Positions 1 to 4,256 of a stretch of DNA of 5,877 nucleotides are shown here, one piece after another (the stretch's first letter is position 1; every line of letters starts with the position of its first letter). The notes beneath the pieces are model-generated. The model saw only the letters and a list, made by a program, of their open reading frames with translations. It was not told the DNA's origin and did not search any database. Made by a program: the position numbers and the translations under genes. The DNA comes from Planctomycetota bacterium (GTDB taxonomy: Bacteria; Planctomycetota; Phycisphaerae; UBA1845; Fen-1342): positions 1 through 5,877 of the forward strand of contig JAUWXH010000156.1 of the NCBI GenBank assembly GCA_030616465.1, given 5' to 3'.

Positions 1-141
1 AAGCTCGTCGAAGAGCAGTTTGCGGCCCGGCGGCGAGATGATCAGGTGCAGGTGGGCGTCGCTGTTGACGATCTGCTCTGCCAGGCGTTGAGCGTACGGG
101 GCGCCGCTGGCTCCGGTGATGGCCATCACGATCTGCTTCAC
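1..141 (-). CDS. ubiX: UbiX flavin prenyltransferase, N-terminal part (runs off left edge)
   Basis: Only the first 47 codons are present. The reading from GTG at 141 is VKQIVMAITGASGAPYAQRL, followed by a segment containing HLHLIIS. The GASGAPYAxRL stretch close to the N-terminus, followed by a beta strand ending in a Ser, is the signature of the UbiX/Pad1 flavoprotein family. The Gly-Ala-Ser-Gly loop binds the FMN phosphate. Family members transfer a dimethylallyl group to FMN to make the prenylated cofactor used by UbiD-type (de)carboxylases, in the cytoplasm. GTG is chosen as start because it lies at the usual UbiX distance from GASG and overlaps the stop of the upstream gene by four bases (GTGA, 138-141), suggesting translational coupling. 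A weak GGTGA (146-150) lies 4 bases ahead. An ATG at 126 would cut into the first strand and is less likely. Family assignment is firm; whether it serves ubiquinone/menaquinone synthesis or another decarboxylation cannot be told here. Confidence 0.9.
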   Translation of the reverse strand, partial: MKQIVMAITGASGAPYAQRLAEQIVNSDAHLHLIISPPGRKLLFDEL

Positions 142-2111
142 GGTTTCACCGCGCGGGTTGTGGCCGGCTCGGCACGGGGTTCCAGCGGCTCCAGGCGCTC
201 GGCAGCCACCTGGCCCCAACAGGTGCCGGGGAAGTGCGTGGCCAGCTCGCGCATGCGTTCGATGCCACTGGCCCGCCGGGCCTCATCCTCGCTGCCCAGA
301 GTCTGGATCTCCAGCTCGGCCAGGCGGAACATGGCTTCCGGCAGCGCGTCGCCGCTCGGGAAGCGCCGCGTGCAGGCCTCGAGCTTCTCGGCCCGGAGCT
401 GCTGGTCGGGCAGCGTGCCGGCCCACAGCACAACCAGATTATCATACAACAGGCTGTCGGGGTAGCGGGCGGCCAGGCGCAGCAACTGCCGGTGGAACTG
501 CGCGCGATGCGGGTCGAGCGCCGCGAGCTCCTCCAACGGTCGGCTGCCGTACCTGGGGTCGTCGCGGTTTGCCGTGACCAGCTCGTGCAGGCGCTGAGCC
601 TCGAACAGACAGGGTTTCGGCTGGAATTCGAGGCTGCTCTCCGGGGGGGCGGCGTGGAGCAAGCCGCGGGCCGGCTGCGTGGTGCTGAGCTGGTCCAGTG
701 TTGCGGTTCCGCGCTGGCGAACGGCGCTCAGGCGCTCCAGGGCTTGGTCGATCTCTCCACGGCGCAGGTGCAATTGGGCCAGCCGCAGACCGGCCGCGAT
801 GGAGAGCGGCGATTGCGGGTATTGCGTAAACAGCGGGGACCAGGCCGGCGCGGACTGCACGTGCGGGAAGTTGCTGTAGAGCTCGCGGCGGGGCGGGTTT
901 TGCATGAACTTGCGGCGATCGAGACGCGTGTCGAGGATACGTCCCTGTATATAGTAAACGTTAGGGACATGGCGGCTGTGGGGGTGGTCGGCGATGAAAC
1001 GCTTGCAGGCTTCGTACGCGTCGGTTCGGTTGGCGAGGAACTCCGCCAGCAGCCGCGTCCACAGCGGGCGCTTCAGGGCGTCGATGTTGCCGCCCCACAG
1101 GTCCAGGAAGTCCGGGTGATACGGGCCGAAGGGCGTGCCCTTCATGGTCCCCACGGCGATCTGCTGGATCAGGGCGCTGATTTTCTGGCTGGTGTCCTGG
1201 GCCGGCTCGACCGGCTCGAAGCGCCGCGAATGCGGACCGTATTCCGCCTCCAGCACCCGGTAGGCCACCTCGTCGGGCCCCACTTTGGCGTGGAAGAGGA
1301 TCAGCGGCGCGGTAAACATGACCGCCACGACCGGGGCCACCCCGCCCGGACGGTAATTCACCAACCGCGAGATCAGCAGAACGATCCCCGTCATCACGCA
1401 GGCGGCCAGGATCGTCAGAACCCACGGGGCGGCCAGCAGCGAGGCTTCGGTCGGCGAGGCGTACGAGACAAGCTGGTCGGTCTCGCCACGCGTCGCCAGA
1501 TAGAGGTATAGCACCACCGGCAACATGCCGAGCAGGGCCGAGCCGAAGCGGAAGGACATGCGGAAAGGCCGGACGGAGGCCAGAATGCAACTGCCCGCCA
1601 GCGTCACCGCCATCCCCGGCATGTGCGCGAAAACCAGCACCGCCGCCACGAACAGCACGGCGCTCACGAAGCGGTAGAGGATCGACACGACGATCGGGAC
1701 GGCGACCATCGCTGCCAGCAACAGGCCGAGCACGACGCCGTGCACGGGGGTCTGCTCCACGTTGATGGGGTAGGTGATGAAGTCGTTCAGGCTCTGCGTT
1801 TGCGCGCCCCAGAAGCGGGCCGGGGCCAGATAGCTGGACAGGGAGAATTCGAACGGCTTGGCGAAATGCAGCCAGTGGGTGAAGACGCACAGCCCGCAAT
1901 ACAGCAGTAGGTTGACCAGCAACAGGACGATCGCGCGGATGCGGTACTTCGGCTGGGTGCGCGACCAGACATCGACGATCTCGGGCCGGGTCGTGCTGCC
2001 GGCCGGGACGCCGGTCGGTCCTTCACCGACCGTAGGAGCCGGTGTCTCGGCGGCGGCTGTCGGCCCCGGGTCGTCGGCCGCCGGTTGTGATTCAGCGGAC
2101 GCTTCGCCCAT
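138..2111 (-). CDS. Multi-pass membrane protein with C-terminal TPR-like domain, function unknown
   Basis: 657 residues; I do not recognise a named family. Residues 1-55 are rich in Ala, Pro, Thr and Glu and look disordered. Hydrophobic segments sit near 58-79, 123-144, 148-162, 166-180, 188-207, 224-247 and 258-274, so about seven membrane passes. From about 300 to 645 the protein is soluble and made of helical repeats with the rhythm of tetratricopeptide/BamD-like units, for example RFIADHPHSR (371-380), LFTQYPQSPLSIAAGLRLAQ (427-446) followed by GEIDQALERL, LAARYPDSLL (546-555), TRRFPSGDALPEAMFRLAEL (581-600) and LATHFPGT (623-630). Such repeats usually mediate protein contacts. The start ATG has GAGG only one base upstream, so the ribosome site is poor. 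It follows the methyltransferase gene by 77 bases and its stop overlaps the ubiX start. Membership of the operon is likely; a role as scaffold, transporter accessory or envelope factor is only a guess. Confidence 0.85.
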   Translation of the reverse strand: MGEASAESQPAADDPGPTAAAETPAPTVGEGPTGVPAGSTTRPEIVDVWSRTQPKYRIRAIVLLLVNLLLYCGLCVFTHWLHFAKPFEFSLSSYLAPARFWGAQTQSLNDFITYPINVEQTPVHGVVLGLLLAAMVAVPIVVSILYRFVSAVLFVAAVLVFAHMPGMAVTLAGSCILASVRPFRMSFRFGSALLGMLPVVLYLYLATRGETDQLVSYASPTEASLLAAPWVLTILAACVMTGIVLLISRLVNYRPGGVAPVVAVMFTAPLILFHAKVGPDEVAYRVLEAEYGPHSRRFEPVEPAQDTSQKISALIQQIAVGTMKGTPFGPYHPDFLDLWGGNIDALKRPLWTRLLAEFLANRTDAYEACKRFIADHPHSRHVPNVYYIQGRILDTRLDRRKFMQNPPRRELYSNFPHVQSAPAWSPLFTQYPQSPLSIAAGLRLAQLHLRRGEIDQALERLSAVRQRGTATLDQLSTTQPARGLLHAAPPESSLEFQPKPCLFEAQRLHELVTANRDDPRYGSRPLEELAALDPHRAQFHRQLLRLAARYPDSLLYDNLVVLWAGTLPDQQLRAEKLEACTRRFPSGDALPEAMFRLAELEIQTLGSEDEARRASGIERMRELATHFPGTCWGQVAAERLEPLEPRAEPATTRAVKP

Positions 2112-2188
2112 ACCTCGTCATACTAGCGGTTGGACCGGGGGCTGCAATCGTCAGCAGGTCGGCAGCGGCAAAGGAGACCGGCCGGCGT
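2112..2188. other. 77-base gap between methyltransferase and membrane/TPR gene
   Basis: This is the only sizeable gap inside the minus-strand unit. It contains an 8-base palindrome CCGGCCGG (2178-2185) just after the methyltransferase stop, but no run of T follows on the minus strand, so it does not look like an intrinsic terminator. A TAGTAT on the minus strand lies about 10 bases before the ATG at 2111, too close for a normal leader, and its upstream TTGCAG is a poor -35. Readthrough from the upstream genes is the simplest explanation. Confidence 0.5.
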
Positions 2189-2764
2189 TCATGGCGACCC
2201 TCCCCGTCGCCGGCGCGGCAGCCAGCGGGGGACGCGGGCCAGGTAGTCAACGTACGCCTGGCCGAAGCGCTTGCGTAGCAGCGGCTCCTCCAGGAACACC
2301 ACCTGGCAATGCGCCAACGGCAGCGCGATGACGAATAACAGCAGGATGCCGGTCGAGGAAAAGGCCAACGCTTCGCCGAGGACCATACCGACCAGGCTGC
2401 CCGCGATCGGGTTGCGAACCCAGCGAAACGGGCCGCTGGCCACGAACTCCTTGGGCGGGTCGAACTCGACGTAGGCGCCCCGGCCACGCCGGCTCAGCAG
2501 GTAGGAGGACCAGACATACGTCACGAAAAAGATGAGGGACAGCACGACGCCAACCGCCCGCCACCAGCCGATCTCCACGTGCCAGGCGGGCAGGTACGCG
2601 TCAACCCGGTACGCCAACCACGGCAAGCCACCCAGCACTACCGACAGGAAACATACCCCGTAGACCAGCATGCGTACCGGCAGCGGAATGCGGTCCGGTA
2701 CGCGGTTTGGCGGACTGTCGGTGTGGGCGGCCGCTTGGGCGACCTCTCGTGATTCCGTGTTCAC
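2189..2764 (-). CDS. ICMT/PEMT-type integral-membrane methyltransferase
   Basis: 191 residues from a GTG at 2764. Membrane segments lie near 32-52, 68-91 and a long hairpin at 121-150. The family signature is clear: GPFRWVRNP (111-119), then the hydrophobic hairpin, then a Glu-Glu pair (159-160) with RFGQAYVDYLARVPRWLP (166-183). This matches the C-terminal S-adenosylmethionine-binding half of isoprenylcysteine carboxyl methyltransferases and phospholipid N-methyltransferases; the common RHP is RNP here, which also occurs in bacterial members. In bacteria such proteins methylate varied lipids, including polyketide-derived alkylresorcinols (SrsB) and alkylpyrones (BpsB), so the name does not imply a prenylated protein substrate. 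The frame stays open upstream to an ATG at 3004, but that extension lies inside the synthase gene and is Arg-rich and unstructured. The GTG that overlaps the synthase stop by four bases (GTGA, 2761-2764) is preferred. No Shine-Dalgarno is seen, consistent with coupling to the upstream gene. Confidence 0.85.
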   Translation of the reverse strand: MNTESREVAQAAAHTDSPPNRVPDRIPLPVRMLVYGVCFLSVVLGGLPWLAYRVDAYLPAWHVEIGWWRAVGVVLSLIFFVTYVWSSYLLSRRGRGAYVEFDPPKEFVASGPFRWVRNPIAGSLVGMVLGEALAFSSTGILLLFVIALPLAHCQVVFLEEPLLRKRFGQAYVDYLARVPRWLPRRRRGGSP

Positions 2765-3891
2765 CAGCGCACGACGAAACCGGCGGACATCCACTTGCTC
2801 GACTCGACGGAGTGGACCACGGCGGTTTGTCCGGGTTGCAGCTCGCCCGCGCGAGCCATCTCGTCGAAGTGCAGCAGGATCGACGACCCGCCGCAATAGC
2901 CCGTCTTTTGGGCGCGGAACTTCATCTTGTCGATGCTGGAGCTGAGCCGCTCGGCGGCCTTCTCGATGTAGTCGTTGTAGAGCTGCAATCCGGGGATCGA
3001 CCACACGAAATGGTCCACGCTGGCCGGCTCGATGTTGAGCGATTCCAGCATGCGCAGCACGCCGTTGACCAGAAACGGGCCGGCGTCGCGACCCACGGCG
3101 CTGAAGTCCTGGTCCAGATGGTGGGTGCCCTTCTCGAACATGCCTTCGATCTGGCTTTCACACTCGATCAGGTTACTGACGCCGCCGCCGGCCGTCATCC
3201 CCGGCTGGCGCTTCCCGCCGACCGATTCGACGAATGTGCCCAGGACTTCATGCGGCAGCGGGTCGCCCCCCTCACCTTCGACCGCTTCGAGCACCAGAGC
3301 CCCGCTACCGTCGGCCAGGATGTAGCGCAGCGCGGCCTGGGTCTTGGTCATCACGGACTGGTTGAAGTAACAATTGCGCATGTAAACGCTGGAGAGCTGG
3401 GAGTGGGCGATCAAAGCGGTCTTGTAGCGCCCCAGTCGCAGGGCGTCATAGGCGAGCTGAACGCTCTTGCCCACGCCGGAGCAGTTCGAGTGGATCTCCA
3501 TCTCCGCGCACTGCTCGATCCCCAAGCGCTCTTGCAGGAGCGTTGAAGTCGGCGGGGTGGACTCATCGTAGGTGGGGGCCGAGAAGGCGAGGAGGTCGAT
3601 CTCGTCGGGCTTGCGGCCGGCCGCCTGCAGCGCCCTGCGGGCCGCTTCCTCGGCCAGCGAGGCGAGCGTGTGCGTCAGGCGGTGTGTTTCCGGATCGATC
3701 GCGAAGTGCCGGTACTCGACGCCCCCCCCGGCCAGCATCCGTGCCCCGACGTTCCTGATGAACGCCTGCACGCGGGCGGGAGCACCGTTCAGTGGACCCA
3801 GGATGTCGTCGATGCGATCGTTGGGGATGGGCTCGTTCGGCAGGAACGAACCCGTCCCGGTAACACACACGCGATTCAGGCCTCGGTTCAT
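2761..3891 (-). CDS. Divergent ketoacyl-ACP synthase III-like enzyme, StlD/DarB-like
   Basis: 376 residues of thiolase fold. The N-terminal part has VTGTGSFLPNEPIPND (10-25) and LNGAPARVQAFIRN (34-47), then THTLASLAEEA. The nucleophile region is EIHSNCSGVGKS with Cys137, aligning with Cys112 of E. coli FabH. ILADGSGALVLE (191-202) is the usual DGAGA-like strand. The C-terminal helix and strand GELQPGQTAVVHS align with GRIKPGQLVLLEA of FabH. By eye alignment the catalytic His position (VPHQAN in FabH) reads VWSIPG with Ser298, and the Asn of GNTSAAS reads GYCGGSS with Tyr332. The overall pattern, including NGxPxR and a VESSKW stretch near the end, recalls the StlD/DarB ketosynthases of dialkylresorcinol synthesis; that is from memory and moderate. 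These enzymes join acyl units on ACP or CoA in the cytoplasm. The ATG at 3891 is chosen over an in-frame ATG at 3942 because AAGAGGG lies 5 bases ahead and the protein then begins at the first beta strand. It is first in the unit and coupled to the methyltransferase. Confidence 0.85.
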   Translation of the reverse strand: MNRGLNRVCVTGTGSFLPNEPIPNDRIDDILGPLNGAPARVQAFIRNVGARMLAGGGVEYRHFAIDPETHRLTHTLASLAEEAARRALQAAGRKPDEIDLLAFSAPTYDESTPPTSTLLQERLGIEQCAEMEIHSNCSGVGKSVQLAYDALRLGRYKTALIAHSQLSSVYMRNCYFNQSVMTKTQAALRYILADGSGALVLEAVEGEGGDPLPHEVLGTFVESVGGKRQPGMTAGGGVSNLIECESQIEGMFEKGTHHLDQDFSAVGRDAGPFLVNGVLRMLESLNIEPASVDHFVWSIPGLQLYNDYIEKAAERLSSSIDKMKFRAQKTGYCGGSSILLHFDEMARAGELQPGQTAVVHSVESSKWMSAGFVVRW

Positions 3892-3896
3892 GCGTT

Positions 3897-3903
3897 CCCT
3901 CTT
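3897..3903 (-). promoter_or_regulatory. Ribosome binding site of the KAS III-like gene
   Basis: The minus strand reads AAGAGGG, then AACGC, then ATG at 3891. The core GAGG with 6-base spacing is the best Shine-Dalgarno in the window and fixes the start of this gene. Its 5' end overlaps the 3' arm of the hairpin at 3901-3920. Confidence 0.75.
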
Positions 3904-3920
3904 GTGTCCGCTGCCACAAG
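3901..3920 (-). repeat. Inverted repeat (hairpin) in the 5' leader of the KAS III-like gene
   Basis: CTTGTG (3901-3906) and CACAAG (3915-3920) are perfect 6-base inverted arms with an 8-base loop. In the minus-strand transcript the 3' arm runs directly into the Shine-Dalgarno, so a folded stem would hold the first bases of AAGAGGG. The stem is short and its stability is modest; function is an inference. Confidence 0.45.
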
Positions 3921-3962
3921 CCGCGCCGAGCGCAGCGGTCAACTCCAGGATATTAATCCCTT

Positions 3963-3991
3963 ATGATTCCCCAAGCTCCAGGGGCTGTCAA
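3963..3991 (-). promoter_or_regulatory. Candidate sigma70-type promoter for the four-gene minus-strand unit
   Basis: The minus strand has a consensus TTGACA (3986-3991) and, after 17 bases, AATCAT (3963-3968, 4 of 6 to TATAAT). A transcript would start near 3956 and carry a leader of about 65 bases to the ATG at 3891. An alternative -10, CATAAG, would give a 20-base spacer. The spacer contains CCCC-N8-GGGG (3969-3984), a possible protein-binding dyad. The perfect -35, the spacing and the AT-rich patch in GC-rich DNA support the call; the -10 is only fair. Confidence 0.5.
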
Positions 3992-4145
3992 CCGAGGCGG
4001 GCCGCAAAGCCGCCAGCGACGCGGAATTCCCCGTGGCGGCCACTGCCGTCGGAGATCGTCCGGCGGATCTGCGGACCAGGCGCGCTCGAGCTCGGCTATT
4101 CGCTGTGACCGGGGGAAACCAGCGGCACGCTTCGGCACGTTCGTC

Positions 4146-4151
4146 TAGAAT
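4146..4151 (+). promoter_or_regulatory. Weak candidate -10 element for the plus-strand membrane protein
   Basis: TAGAAT matches TATAAT at five of six positions and lies about 105 bases before the ATG at 4257. No acceptable -35 is seen 16-18 bases upstream (CGGCAC at 17 bases), and there is no extended TGn. It is listed because it is the only -10-like hexamer I noticed in the right half of this divergent region. Confidence 0.2.
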
Positions 4152-4256
4152 GGCGCCGTGGCGACAACGGGAGAGCAAGGTAGGGGTCTCCCCGCTCGGC
4201 TTGCCGGCCTCGATGCGGGCCGCAGGGTGGCTGCAACGGCCGAAATGAGCGTTTGA

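Larger units (their letters stand above)
3892..4256. other. Divergent intergenic region, 365 bases
   Basis: This region separates the minus-strand unit from the plus-strand membrane protein. Near 3892-3991 it holds the ribosome site, a hairpin and a candidate promoter for the minus-strand unit; the short AT-rich patch at 3949-3967 stands out from the GC-rich surroundings. From about 3992 to 4256 it is GC-rich, and short open frames on both strands are rich in Arg, Ser and Pro with no recognisable protein. I see no RNA gene, repeat family or terminator. A candidate plus-strand -10 (4146-4151) is the only signal noted in the right half. Confidence 0.6.

Noticed and set aside
234..1511. Plus-strand frame of 425 codons opposite the membrane/TPR gene
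   Set aside because: Gln/Arg/Val-rich antisense shadow of a high-GC gene; the minus strand has clear membrane segments and repeats.
961..1899. Second minus-strand frame of 312 codons inside the membrane/TPR gene
   Set aside because: Arg/Ala/Gly-rich composition with no plausible structure; it is an out-of-phase shadow.
2174..2190. Possible terminator after the methyltransferase (palindrome CCGGCCGG)
   Set aside because: The palindrome has no loop and no following U-run in the transcript, so it is not a convincing intrinsic terminator.
2765..3004. N-terminal extension of the methyltransferase
   Set aside because: It lies within the synthase gene in another frame and reads as Arg-rich sequence; the GTG at 2764 overlapping the synthase stop is a better start.
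2707..3546. Plus-strand frame of 279 codons opposite the synthase
   Set aside because: His/Ala/Leu-rich antisense shadow; the minus strand carries the KAS III motifs.
3892..3942. Upstream ATG (3942) for the synthase
   Set aside because: It would add 17 residues with no family counterpart, and the strong ribosome site precedes the ATG at 3891.
3996..4014. GGCGG/CCGCC inverted repeat
   Set aside because: Only five paired bases in very GC-rich DNA, no U-run and no convergent genes; expected by chance.
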